Shown piece by piece: positions 37,088 through 45,422 of a DNA stretch of 64,000 nucleotides (position 1 is its first letter; every line of letters begins with the position of its first letter). The DNA is from Stenotrophomonas rhizophila (GTDB lineage Bacteria > Pseudomonadota > Gammaproteobacteria > Xanthomonadales > Xanthomonadaceae). Made by a program: the position numbers and the translations under genes. Location of the stretch: NCBI RefSeq assembly GCF_003751305.1, contig NZ_RJKV01000003.1:124001-188000 (forward strand), given 5' to 3'. The notes beneath the pieces were generated by a model. The model was given only the letters and a program-made list of their open reading frames with translations. It was not told the origin of the DNA and did no database searches.

Positions 37088-38920
37088 ATGGACATGATGA
37101 TGAGTGAAGTGGTGATGCGGCTGGGCTGGACCAGCCTGCAGAGTGCGGTGCTGGTGGCGCTGGTGTGGGGCGTGTGCCGGCTGCTGCCGCAGCTGCCGTC
37201 CGCCACCCGTTGCCGGCTGTGGTGGCTGGTGGCCGCGCAGGCCGTGCTGGGCCTGCTCTGGAGCAGCCCGCTGGAACTGGCGGTGTTGCCGGCCCCGGCG
37301 GCAGTGACGGCACCGGCGATGGCGCTGCCCGCGTTCGACGCTGCCGTGCAGGCCGCGCCAGTCACGTACGCCGCCAATGCGGTCGAGACGGCGACGATCA
37401 CAGCCTCCTGGCCCTTGCTGCTGCTGGCCGTGTGGGCTGCCGGTGTGCTGCTGATGCTGGTGCACAGCCTGCGCGGTTACCGCGCCAGCCGCGCGCTGGT
37501 GCGCAGCGCCACCGAGTGCACCAACGCCGGCCTGCAGCAGGCGCTGCAGTTGGCCGCCGAAGCGCATGGCCTGCGGCGCTCACCGCAGCTGAAGCTCTCC
37601 GCGCAGATCCGGTCGCCGCAGTTGATCGGCCCGTGGCGGCCGGTGCTGCTGCTGCCGGCCCGCGAGCTGCCGATGATGTCGGCGGACGATCTGGACATGG
37701 CGCTGACCCACGAACTGATCCATCTGCAGCGCCGTGACCTGTGGTGGGGGTTGCTGCCAGCGCTGTCGCAGCATCTGTTCTTCTTCCATCCGCTGGTCCA
37801 CGTGGCGGCCCGCGAATATGCGTTGGCGCGCGAAGAGGCCTGCGATGGTGCGGTGGTGGCCGGGCATGATCACTGCCGCCATGACTACGGTCGCCTGCTG
37901 GTGCAGTTGGGTGTGGCGCCTCGTCCCGCCGTCGGCGTGGCCAGCGCCTCGCCGAACCTGCGCAGCCTCAAGCGTCGCCTGCTGACGCTGCAGCAGACCC
38001 GCAGCGTGCCGCGTGTGGCCTCGTTGGCGATCACCGCGCTGTTCGTGGTGATTGGCGTTGCGCCGTTGCGTCTGGTGGCTGCGCCGCCGCCGCCGGCCGC
38101 ACCCCAGGCACCGGTCGCGCTGACCGCGCCCACCCCACCCACGCCACCGGCCTCGCTACCCGAGCCGCTGCCGGCGCCACCGCCGGTATCCGCCCCGCAG
38201 CCCCCTGCTGCACCGCGCGCACCGGCACCGCCCGAGGCCCTGGATGACGACGTGAGCTTTGTGACCCACGGTCAACTCAACATCACGCGTCAACCCGCGC
38301 AGGCCTTCGTGCTGATCGGCGGCGAGAGCAATTTCGTCGATGCCTCCGTCGCCGATCTCAAACAGGCCCGACGCGACGCCGGCAACAACCAACCGGCGCT
38401 GTGGGTGCGTCGCGGCCAGGACCGCTATCTGATCCGCGATCCCGCCGTGCTCAAGGCGCTGGGACACGCCCAGACGGAAGTGGCCGCGCTGGGAACCGCG
38501 CAGGCCGAACTGGGCAACCGCCAAGCGGCGATCGGTCAACAGATCGCGGCGGCATCGTTGCAGATCACGGCCGATGCAATGGCCGCGGTGGATGTCAGCG
38601 CGGTGGTCAACAGCGCGATCCGCGATGCCGGTCTGGATGCCGCTGTCGAGGCTGACCGGGCGGCCCGCCAGGGGGCTCGCCAGTCACGTGCAGCGGCGTC
38701 GGCTGCCAGCCAGGCCGCACGCGAAGCACGTACCGCCTCAGCCAGGGCGGTGGATGCCCGGCAGATCGCGCTGGTGGCGCGTGAGCAGGCCGAACTGGGC
38801 AAGGAACAGGCGCGTCTGGCACAGCAGCAGAGTGTGGCCTCGGCACGTGCGGTGCGCGACGTGCGCACCGCGATCGATCAGGCCCTGGCCAGCGGCAAGG
38901 CACAGCGCGTGCGCAACTGA
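37088..38920 (+). CDS. BlaR1-like M56 membrane metallopeptidase
   Basis: A 610-residue protein. The N-terminal part has membrane helices (about 20-35, 98-120) and then the M56 zinc motif HELIH (208-212), followed by another helix pair near 225-245 and a last span about 310-325. A Pro/Ala-rich stretch follows (330-385), like TonB-type linkers. After residue 390 comes a globular piece and an Ala/Gln/Arg coiled coil to the end. The penicillin-binding sensor domain of true BlaR1 is absent, so the signal is not obvious. An in-frame GTG at 37085 precedes the ATG. It is co-transcribed with the repressor. Confidence 0.85.
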   Translation: MDMMMSEVVMRLGWTSLQSAVLVALVWGVCRLLPQLPSATRCRLWWLVAAQAVLGLLWSSPLELAVLPAPAAVTAPAMALPAFDAAVQAAPVTYAANAVETATITASWPLLLLAVWAAGVLLMLVHSLRGYRASRALVRSATECTNAGLQQALQLAAEAHGLRRSPQLKLSAQIRSPQLIGPWRPVLLLPARELPMMSADDLDMALTHELIHLQRRDLWWGLLPALSQHLFFFHPLVHVAAREYALAREEACDGAVVAGHDHCRHDYGRLLVQLGVAPRPAVGVASASPNLRSLKRRLLTLQQTRSVPRVASLAITALFVVIGVAPLRLVAAPPPPAAPQAPVALTAPTPPTPPASLPEPLPAPPPVSAPQPPAAPRAPAPPEALDDDVSFVTHGQLNITRQPAQAFVLIGGESNFVDASVADLKQARRDAGNNQPALWVRRGQDRYLIRDPAVLKALGHAQTEVAALGTAQAELGNRQAAIGQQIAAASLQITADAMAAVDVSAVVNSAIRDAGLDAAVEADRAARQGARQSRAAASAASQAAREARTASARAVDARQIALVAREQAELGKEQARLAQQQSVASARAVRDVRTAIDQALASGKAQRVRN

Positions 38921-38925
38921 TCAAC

Positions 38926-39261
38926 TCACCCGCAGTTGGCGCGCACGATCCTGTTCTGCGCGTCCACTTCGATGCTGAGGCGGTCTTCGCGGTAATCCAT
39001 GGTCATCGCCATGCCCGGCTTGAGCACGCGGGCATTGCGGGCACCGCTGTCCTTCACCGCCTTCTGGATCACCGCCTCGGTGGCGGTCTGCCCGGTCAGG
39101 CCGGTGAGTTTTTCTGGGTCGCACTGACCGCCACTGCCAGCCACCGCGGGTGGGGCGGTCGAGGTCGGGCTGTCAGGCGGCGTCGAGGCGGTCTTGGCCG
39201 GCGGACTGCAGGAGGCCAGCGGCAGGGCGCAGCCCAGGGCGAACAGAAGGTTCAGACGCAT
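38926..39261 (-). CDS. Lipoprotein with I78-type peptidase-inhibitor domain
   Basis: A 111-residue lipoprotein (MRLNLLFALGCALPLASC, lipobox LASC, Cys18). A Pro/Thr/Ser linker leads to an I78 domain at about 46-111: QCDPEKLTGLTGQTATE, then ARNARVLKPGMAMTMDYREDRLSIEVDAQ and a final ANCG. It is clearly related to the 32085 lipoprotein: both have RVLKP, TMD, RL(N/S)IEVD and CG. It converges on the M56 gene with 5 bp between stops and lies downstream of the YprB-like gene. Confidence 0.82.
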   Translation of the reverse strand: MRLNLLFALGCALPLASCSPPAKTASTPPDSPTSTAPPAVAGSGGQCDPEKLTGLTGQTATEAVIQKAVKDSGARNARVLKPGMAMTMDYREDRLSIEVDAQNRIVRANCG

Positions 39262-39309
39262 GTGGTGGTCCTCCCACGGGAAGTACCCGCAGTGTCCGTG
39301 GGCCGGCCT

Positions 39310-40422
39310 TTACACCGCGTCAATGGCCTGCAGCGCCAGGGTCTCCCGGTCGCGCTGTTCCTCGGCCACCAGTCGCCGCATCAGCAGCGCCAGGGTCACC
39401 ACGTCCTGGTGGTTGTGCTCGGCCACCCGGCGCAGGTTCACCGCACTGCCGCCGCGCAGGTAGTTGAGCCACGCAGCCGGCGCTTCCGAGCCGGGCAGAT
39501 CGTCTTCGCGCACGATCTGCAGCAGCTGGCGTTCGATCGTGGCCAGCCGGCAGTTCTCCCAGGTGCCGCGATAGCGGCGGCGTGTCGGGAACAGCAGATC
39601 GACGTGATCCAGTGGCGTGATCGGGCAGCGCTGCCGGGCCAGCCGATAGCGCGTCTTGAGCAACGGGGCGTCGTAGCAGCGCCCGTTGTAACTGGAAAAC
39701 ACCGTGCTCGGCTGCAGCCAGCCGGCGAACTCGCGCAGCATCGCGGTTTCCGCGGCCATCGTCGTCATCAGCAACTGGCGGATGCGCAGGCCGTCGCCAC
39801 GTTCGGGATGGGTATGCCAGTCCGCGGCACCGATCATGAAGGCGCGGGTGCCGGTGCCGCCGGCCAGGCCGGTGGTTTCGGTATCGAAGAACAGCAGGTC
39901 CTGCGGCTGCACCTGCTCGCCGTCGCGCTTGGCGAAGGCCAGCGACAACGGTTCGGTCGGAATGGCTTGGGTAACGAACGATTCGATCAGGAACAGGCCC
40001 GGCGCAATCTCCTCACCAGGCACATGGCGATCCTTGGCGTTCTCGCGCGGGGTGGCCGTGCCGAGCCCGCGATCGCGCAGGCCGAGCAGACGGCGCAGGC
40101 CACCGATCTCGGGTTTGCGCAGCGCGGGCGCGGGAACAGGAACAGCGGGAACTGCCGGTGCGGTCTCGCGTGCGGCCGCGCCGGTTGGCTTGTGGCGGAT
40201 CTCCTGCTCGACCCAGCCGAAGACGGAGGCCGGTGCGGGCGTACGCGCACGTGCATCGTTGGCGGCGGCCGGAAGCGGAGCGTTGCCCGTGTCGCCGGGA
40301 GCGCCCGTGTCAGCGGCAGCGGATCCGCGCCCAGGGGCGATGGCCGGACCAGAGGCAGGCGCCGCCGTCGCATCACCGGCCTGCCGGCGCAGCAGGCGCA
40401 GCTTGTCCAGGCTCAGGCTCAC
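39310..40422 (-). CDS. yprB: RNase-H-fold exonuclease, YprB/MrfB-like
   Basis: A 370-residue protein. The first 130 residues are Ala/Pro-rich and low-complexity. The catalytic domain (about 135-360) is a DEDDh-type RNase H fold: DTETTGL (Asp180, Glu182), SYNGRCYDAPLL (Asp251) and HNHQD (Asp340). Bacillus subtilis MrfB (YprB) is a metal-dependent exonuclease that works with the helicase MrfA in repair of mitomycin C damage. The ATG overlaps the stop of the helicase gene by 4 bp, so the two form one operon as in Bacillus. Confidence 0.88.
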   Translation of the reverse strand: MSLSLDKLRLLRRQAGDATAAPASGPAIAPGRGSAAADTGAPGDTGNAPLPAAANDARARTPAPASVFGWVEQEIRHKPTGAAARETAPAVPAVPVPAPALRKPEIGGLRRLLGLRDRGLGTATPRENAKDRHVPGEEIAPGLFLIESFVTQAIPTEPLSLAFAKRDGEQVQPQDLLFFDTETTGLAGGTGTRAFMIGAADWHTHPERGDGLRIRQLLMTTMAAETAMLREFAGWLQPSTVFSSYNGRCYDAPLLKTRYRLARQRCPITPLDHVDLLFPTRRRYRGTWENCRLATIERQLLQIVREDDLPGSEAPAAWLNYLRGGSAVNLRRVAEHNHQDVVTLALLMRRLVAEEQRDRETLALQAIDAV

Positions 40423-42899
40423 GGGGTCACCACCTCGGCGCTCTGGCGCTCCGGCTCTTCAGCAGACGGCAGCGCGGCGCTGTCGAACAGATCCAGCACC
40501 TTCAACGCCAGCGCCTTGGGCGTGGTGGCATCGTCCTCCTGGCCGGCCAGCACCGGGCCCACGCAGGCCGGGCAGCCGGCCTTGCAGTCACAGCCCTGCA
40601 CCAGCTCGCGCGCGCGCAGCAGCAGCTCGGCCTGGCGCAGCCACAGCGGCTCGCTCAGGCCCACACCGCCGGGGAAGTTGTCGTACAGATACACCGTCGG
40701 CACGAACTGCTGCTGCAGCTCGATCGCGCTGGCATCGAACTCGGCACCGCGCAGCTGCCCGCGTCCGCTCTGGTCGGCCACTGCGAACCACGCACCATCG
40801 CCATTGCCGACGGCCTTCTGCAGGTCGCGCGCATCGGCCATCACCGCCACCGTGGCGACGATGTGCAGCGCGTAGGCGGCGCCGAGGAAGCCGTCCAGCG
40901 CTTCCTGCTTGCTGTCGAACGCGGTCAGCAGCAGCGCCTGCGGCAACTGCCACCACACCGCAGTGGTGTGCAGCTCCTGGTCGGGCAGGTTGACCGGGCC
41001 GTAGCCGATGTTCTCGTGCGTGTAATAGCGGATCTTCTTGTAGCCGGCCACGCGGCGCACCACGTGCACTTCGCCGTGGTGCGAGTCGCCGCGCCCGGCG
41101 ATGCAGCCGTCGAAACGGTCCAGCACCTTGAGTTTGGTGAAGTCGATGCTGTCGGTGTAGTAGTCCACATGGGTGCGGGTGACGTAGGCCTTGCGACCTT
41201 CCCAATCCAGCCGCTCCACCTGGTAGGGGGTGGACTGCACCATGTGGATGGCGCCTTCATACAGCGTCAGCGCGGCGGCGGAGTAATCCACCTCGGCGAT
41301 GATCTGCTGCTTGCCGTCGCTGCGGTCCACCACCACGAAGTTGCCATCGGCGACCGAGCGCAGGCTGACCGCGTTGGCCGGGTAGCTGTCGGCGATCCAC
41401 TCCCAGCGGTCGCCTTCGCGATGCACCACCTCGGTCTCGGCCAGGGCTTCGAGAAACACCAGCGGATCGATCGGACCGAACGGATCGCCGGCCAGGAACG
41501 GCAGCTCGAAGGCGGCGCAGCGGATGTGATCGAACAGGATCAGCGGCTGGTCCGGCGCGATGCGCGCATGCTCGGGCGAGGCCTCGGCGAAGAAGTCCGG
41601 ATGCCGCACCACGTACTGGTCCAGCGGCTGCGAGCTGGCCACCATCACGCCCAGTGCGGGTTGCTGGCGGCGGCCGGCGCGGCCGAAACGCTGCCAGGTC
41701 GCGGCGACGCTGCCCGGATAGCCGTTGAGGATGACCACGTCCAGGCTGCCGATATCCACGCCCAGCTCCAGCGCCGAGGTACTGACGATGCCGTCGATCT
41801 GCCCGGCGCGCATCGCCCGCTCGGTCTCGCGCCGTTCGGTGGGCAGGTAACCGCCGCGGTAGGCGCGGATACGGGCCGGCTTGCGCGGGTCGTGGTCGAA
41901 GATGTCCTTGAGGTACTTGGTCAGTACTTCGACCATCAACCGGCTCTGCGCGAAGATCAGGGTCTTCAGCCCGGATTTGATCGCGATGCGGGCGATGCGG
42001 TTGCTCTGCGAGCGCGCCGAGGCCCGCAGGCCGAGATCGGCATTGACCACCGGCGGGTTCCACAGCAGCACGTGCTTGGGCCCGGTCGGCGCGCCGGATT
42101 CAGTGATCGCGGTGACCGGCGCTTCGATCAGCGCCTCGGCATGCGCCTGCGGGTTGCCGATGGTGGCCGAGCACAGAATGAACTGCGGCTCCACGCCGTA
42201 GAAAGCGCAGATCCGCTTGAGCCGGCGCAGCACGTTGGTGACGTGGCTGCCGAACACGCCGCGATAGGTGTGCACCTCATCGATCACCACGTAGCGCAGG
42301 TTCTCGAAGAACTGCGCCCACTTGGTGTGATGCGGCAGGATCGCCTGGTGCAGCATGTCCGGGTTGGAGACCACGATGTCGCCGTGCAGGCGGATCGCCT
42401 GGCGCGCATCGCCCGGCGTATCGCCATCGAAGGTGAAGGCTTTCACCCCCAGGTCGCCGGCGCGGTTGAGCTCCAGCAGCTCGGCCACCTGGTCCTGGGC
42501 CAACGCCTTGGTCGGGAACAGGTACAGCGCCTTGGCCTTGCCCTGCATGGCGGCGCTGACCACCGGCAGGGTGTAGCACAGCGATTTCCCGCTGGCGGTC
42601 GGGGTCACGATGGCCACGTGCTCGCCCCGCTGGCTGGCCTCCCAGGCCTCGGCCTGGTGGCTGTACAGCTGCTCGATGCCGCGCGCCTTCAGTGCATTGA
42701 CCAGCGCATCGGGCACATCGGCCGGGATCGGCGCGTACTGGCCCTCGCGGGCGGGAATCGTGAAGCTGCCGGTGATGCGGTCGTTATAGCGGCGCTGCAG
42801 GCGCGCGGTCAGCAGCGCACCATCGCGCGAGGGCAGCCCTTCGGTCGTGGCGAGGCGGCGCTCGGCGTCCTCGGTGCGCTTGGCGAGTTCGTAAGCCAT
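40419..42899 (-). CDS. yprA: DEAD/DEAH helicase with DUF1998, YprA/MrfA-like
   Basis: An 826-residue superfamily 2 helicase. Walker A TPTASGKS (99-106), motif II DEVH (VIDEVHTYRG), motif III SATIGNPQAHAE, and motif VI QRFGRAGR. A C-terminal DUF1998 zinc module holds CDCKAGCPAC. This is the MrfA (YprA) arrangement. In B. subtilis MrfA is an ATP-dependent 3'-to-5' helicase needed with MrfB to survive mitomycin C, independent of UvrABC. The ATG at 42899 (MAYELAKRTED) is chosen over one 6 codons upstream. A perfect palindrome sits 47-63 bp upstream. Confidence 0.9.
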   Translation of the reverse strand: MAYELAKRTEDAERRLATTEGLPSRDGALLTARLQRRYNDRITGSFTIPAREGQYAPIPADVPDALVNALKARGIEQLYSHQAEAWEASQRGEHVAIVTPTASGKSLCYTLPVVSAAMQGKAKALYLFPTKALAQDQVAELLELNRAGDLGVKAFTFDGDTPGDARQAIRLHGDIVVSNPDMLHQAILPHHTKWAQFFENLRYVVIDEVHTYRGVFGSHVTNVLRRLKRICAFYGVEPQFILCSATIGNPQAHAEALIEAPVTAITESGAPTGPKHVLLWNPPVVNADLGLRASARSQSNRIARIAIKSGLKTLIFAQSRLMVEVLTKYLKDIFDHDPRKPARIRAYRGGYLPTERRETERAMRAGQIDGIVSTSALELGVDIGSLDVVILNGYPGSVAATWQRFGRAGRRQQPALGVMVASSQPLDQYVVRHPDFFAEASPEHARIAPDQPLILFDHIRCAAFELPFLAGDPFGPIDPLVFLEALAETEVVHREGDRWEWIADSYPANAVSLRSVADGNFVVVDRSDGKQQIIAEVDYSAAALTLYEGAIHMVQSTPYQVERLDWEGRKAYVTRTHVDYYTDSIDFTKLKVLDRFDGCIAGRGDSHHGEVHVVRRVAGYKKIRYYTHENIGYGPVNLPDQELHTTAVWWQLPQALLLTAFDSKQEALDGFLGAAYALHIVATVAVMADARDLQKAVGNGDGAWFAVADQSGRGQLRGAEFDASAIELQQQFVPTVYLYDNFPGGVGLSEPLWLRQAELLLRARELVQGCDCKAGCPACVGPVLAGQEDDATTPKALALKVLDLFDSAALPSAEEPERQSAEVVTP

Positions 42900-42945
42900 G
42901 GTCACAACGGTCTGCAAAGGACGCTATGGAAACATGACCGCGTCT

Positions 42946-42962
42946 CAATGTCTGAGACATTG
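42946..42962. promoter_or_regulatory. Perfect 17-bp palindrome upstream of the helicase/nuclease operon
   Basis: CAATGTCTGAGACATTG: 8-bp arms with a single central base. A second overlapping dyad, GTCTCA-N5-TGAGAC (42943-42959), shares its bases. It lies in the divergent region between the helicase gene and the gene at 43086. It does not look like a REP element and is a candidate operator. Confidence 0.6.
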
Positions 42963-43085
42963 CGCTGCGCCGGGGTGAATCGTTCAGTGCCCCCCGGCGT
43001 CTGCTGGACAGCTGCCAGCAACGAAATCTGACGCCGGCCTCCGTATCCTTGAGGCCAGCCCGCAACCAACACGGACGGAGTCGCT

Positions 43086-43556
43086 GTGGCATTACGTGGA
43101 TATCAAGGTGCAGCCCTGCTGACCGGCCTGCTGCTGGCCGCCGCCGCGCAGTCCCAGCAGGCCGGCGCCGTAGCAGACCCGGTGGAACCGCCGCCCGCGA
43201 CAACGCAGGGGGATGTCACCACGCTGGGCGAGGTGCGCGCCCTCAAGCCCGACGACGAACCGCTGGATCTGTACCGCTTCAAGAATCCGGTGCAGGTGCA
43301 GCCGAACCGTTTCAGCCGCACCTGGAGCGAGCCACCCTCGCCCGAGCAGGTCAGCATGAGTGGTGGCTATCTGATGATGGGTATCAACAAGGGGCTGGCC
43401 GCCGCCGCGCAGGGCGTGAACAAACTTACCGGCGGACCGGATCAGATCCAGTCCGCGACCGCGCGCCCACCACCGGAACTGACCGACGAAGAACGGCGCC
43501 GTGCGCAGGAGGTGTGTATGCAGCAGGGTGGGTGCCCGGCGCTGCCGGGCAGATAG
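43086..43556 (+). CDS. Exported protein of unknown function
   Basis: A 156-residue protein from a GTG start (MALRGYQGAALLTGLLLAAAAQSQQ, a likely signal peptide cut near AQSQQ). The mature part is Pro/Glu/Asp-rich with the segment LYRFKNPVQVQPNRFSRTWSEPPSPEQVSMSGGYLMMGINKG read in two pieces, then a helix ending in two cysteines (VCMQQGGC). I do not recognise the family; it appears in xanthomonads by memory only. It shares a divergent gap of 186 bp with the helicase gene and converges on the cluster at 43590. Confidence 0.6.
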   Translation: MALRGYQGAALLTGLLLAAAAQSQQAGAVADPVEPPPATTQGDVTTLGEVRALKPDDEPLDLYRFKNPVQVQPNRFSRTWSEPPSPEQVSMSGGYLMMGINKGLAAAAQGVNKLTGGPDQIQSATARPPPELTDEERRRAQEVCMQQGGCPALPGR

Positions 43557-43589
43557 CCCATCGCCTGTAGTCGGTCCGAGTTGAACGCG

Positions 43590-45422
43590 TCAGCTCGCCG
43601 CTGCCGGCGCCCGTCGCCGCTCCAGCCACCACAGCAGCCCGGCCGCCAGCACGAAGGCGAGCAGCCACGGCCAGCGTGCACCCGGCGTCTCGACCACGCC
43701 AGCCGATGCTGCAGCGGCGCCGGTGGCCAGGCGCTGGGAAGTCGCATCGCGCAGTTGCTGCCGATGCAGCGGCAGCGCGGTGGCGGGATCGAACACGTAG
43801 AACGCGATACGGCCTTCGCCTTGCTGCAGCTGATGCCAGCCCGGCTGGTTCGGCCAGTAGCCAGCGCAGCGCTCGGTACCGCTCGCCGGATCAAGCCGCA
43901 GCGGGATGAGCGCGCCATCCGGTGCACGCACCTGTGCAGTCGCCTCCAGCTGGCACAGCGCCATGCGCTCGCCGGTCCACGGCGTGTGGGTGCCGATGCG
44001 TGGCGCATCCGCGGCAGGAAGCGGGCGCGCCACGCTGGCCAGCACGCCGCTCCACAGTTCGGCGTGGCGATCGTCGCGGCCGGCCAGCACCAGCCGATAG
44101 CTGTCGGTGACGGGCAGGAGTGCAACGCGGCCGCGTCCGAGCGGACGATAGCCGCCGACGGCAGCGCCCTTGTCATCGTGCAGCAGGGCGGTGGCATCGG
44201 TGGCCTTGAGGCGCAGCTGCTCCAACACCGGCAGCGCAGCCTGGTGCGAGGCGGTGTCGGCGTCCTCGATGTAGGCGGTGGTGTCCGATGCGGGTCGTTG
44301 TGGGCCACGACGTGCCTGCAGCAACGCGGCGTCGGCATCGGCCGTCAGTGACAGGGGCGCGGCCTGGTTGCCGCCGGTGACGGAGAGTCCCCAGCTGCGC
44401 AGCACCTGGCGGGCGCCATCGCCGAGCGGGCCGCTGGTGCGGACGAGCACGCCCAGCCCGCCGCGGATCGCCTGCTGCAGCGCGCTGCGTTGCGCGGCCG
44501 ACAGCCCGGCCAGACTGCGCTCATCCAGTACCACGACATCGGTCTGTGCCAAGGTGGCAGCGGTGAGCGCGATCGGTGCATCGCCGAGTGATACGCCACC
44601 GCCCGCGTTGGCCTGCGCCTGTACCCGCAGCCCGGCATCGGTGGCCCAGCGGCGCAGGTACTTCAGTTCCGGGCCCGGCGCGCCGGCGACGATCAACAGG
44701 CGCGGGGCCGTCGCAGCGGCGGTGTCCACCGGCACGGGTAGTGTGTCGACCACATGCTGCCCGCCATCCAGCAGCCGCAGGCGGAACGTGCTCTGCCCGG
44801 GGACGCGCGCCACACCGCCGAGCTGCACGTTGCCATCCTCGCCGGGCGTGGCACGGTCAACCACCACACCCGCCGGATCCAGCAACTCGGCACGTGCATC
44901 CGGGACCCCCTGGGCACGCGCGGTGACGGTAAACACCGCACCGGGCGCCGTGACCGGTGGCGGCTGCAACGCGATCCAGCCCTGCGGTGGGGCAGGCGAC
45001 GCAACGCGGACGTCATCCGGCAGCGCGGTGTCGCGATCACGCGCGGGCAAACCATCACCGATCAGCCGAAGCGAGGTGCTGCCCGGATGCTGTCGCAGCG
45101 CAGTGGCGAGATCGGGAGCGCGGTCGGCGTCGGTGGCGTTCGGCGCCTCCGGCAGTGCGATCAGGGTCTCACCCGGCTCGGCCGGCCAGCGCACCTGATC
45201 GGCCGCCGCCGTCAGTACGGTGAGTTGACCCCCGGCGGCGCGCTGCATTGGTGGCACCAGCGTCAGGTAGAGCAGCGTCGTCACCGCCGCCTGCAACAGC
45301 AGCAGGCTGGCGAACGCGCCGTGCGTGCGCGCCGGTCCACGCCACTGCTGCCAGCACAGACGCGCGCTGCTCAGCAGCAGCACGGCAAGCAGAGCGATCA
45401 GGATCCAGCGCGGTTCGCTCAT
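43590..45422 (-). CDS. Membrane protein with GATase-like domain
   Basis: A 610-residue protein, last gene of the MoxR-type cluster. Two N-terminal membrane spans (about 5-22 and 36-57), a large periplasmic region with Ig-like beta sequence and a glutamine-amidotransferase-1-like alpha/beta fold (LLIVAGAPGPELKYLRRW, then VVVLDERSLAGLS and GLGVLVRTSGPLG), and a C-terminal span (about 585-605) ending in basic residues. No catalytic Cys-His-Glu triad is obvious, so the GATase-like part may bind rather than hydrolyse. The ATG at 45422 overlaps the previous gene by 4 bp. Confidence 0.75.
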   Translation of the reverse strand: MSEPRWILIALLAVLLLSSARLCWQQWRGPARTHGAFASLLLLQAAVTTLLYLTLVPPMQRAAGGQLTVLTAAADQVRWPAEPGETLIALPEAPNATDADRAPDLATALRQHPGSTSLRLIGDGLPARDRDTALPDDVRVASPAPPQGWIALQPPPVTAPGAVFTVTARAQGVPDARAELLDPAGVVVDRATPGEDGNVQLGGVARVPGQSTFRLRLLDGGQHVVDTLPVPVDTAAATAPRLLIVAGAPGPELKYLRRWATDAGLRVQAQANAGGGVSLGDAPIALTAATLAQTDVVVLDERSLAGLSAAQRSALQQAIRGGLGVLVRTSGPLGDGARQVLRSWGLSVTGGNQAAPLSLTADADAALLQARRGPQRPASDTTAYIEDADTASHQAALPVLEQLRLKATDATALLHDDKGAAVGGYRPLGRGRVALLPVTDSYRLVLAGRDDRHAELWSGVLASVARPLPAADAPRIGTHTPWTGERMALCQLEATAQVRAPDGALIPLRLDPASGTERCAGYWPNQPGWHQLQQGEGRIAFYVFDPATALPLHRQQLRDATSQRLATGAAAASAGVVETPGARWPWLLAFVLAAGLLWWLERRRAPAAAS

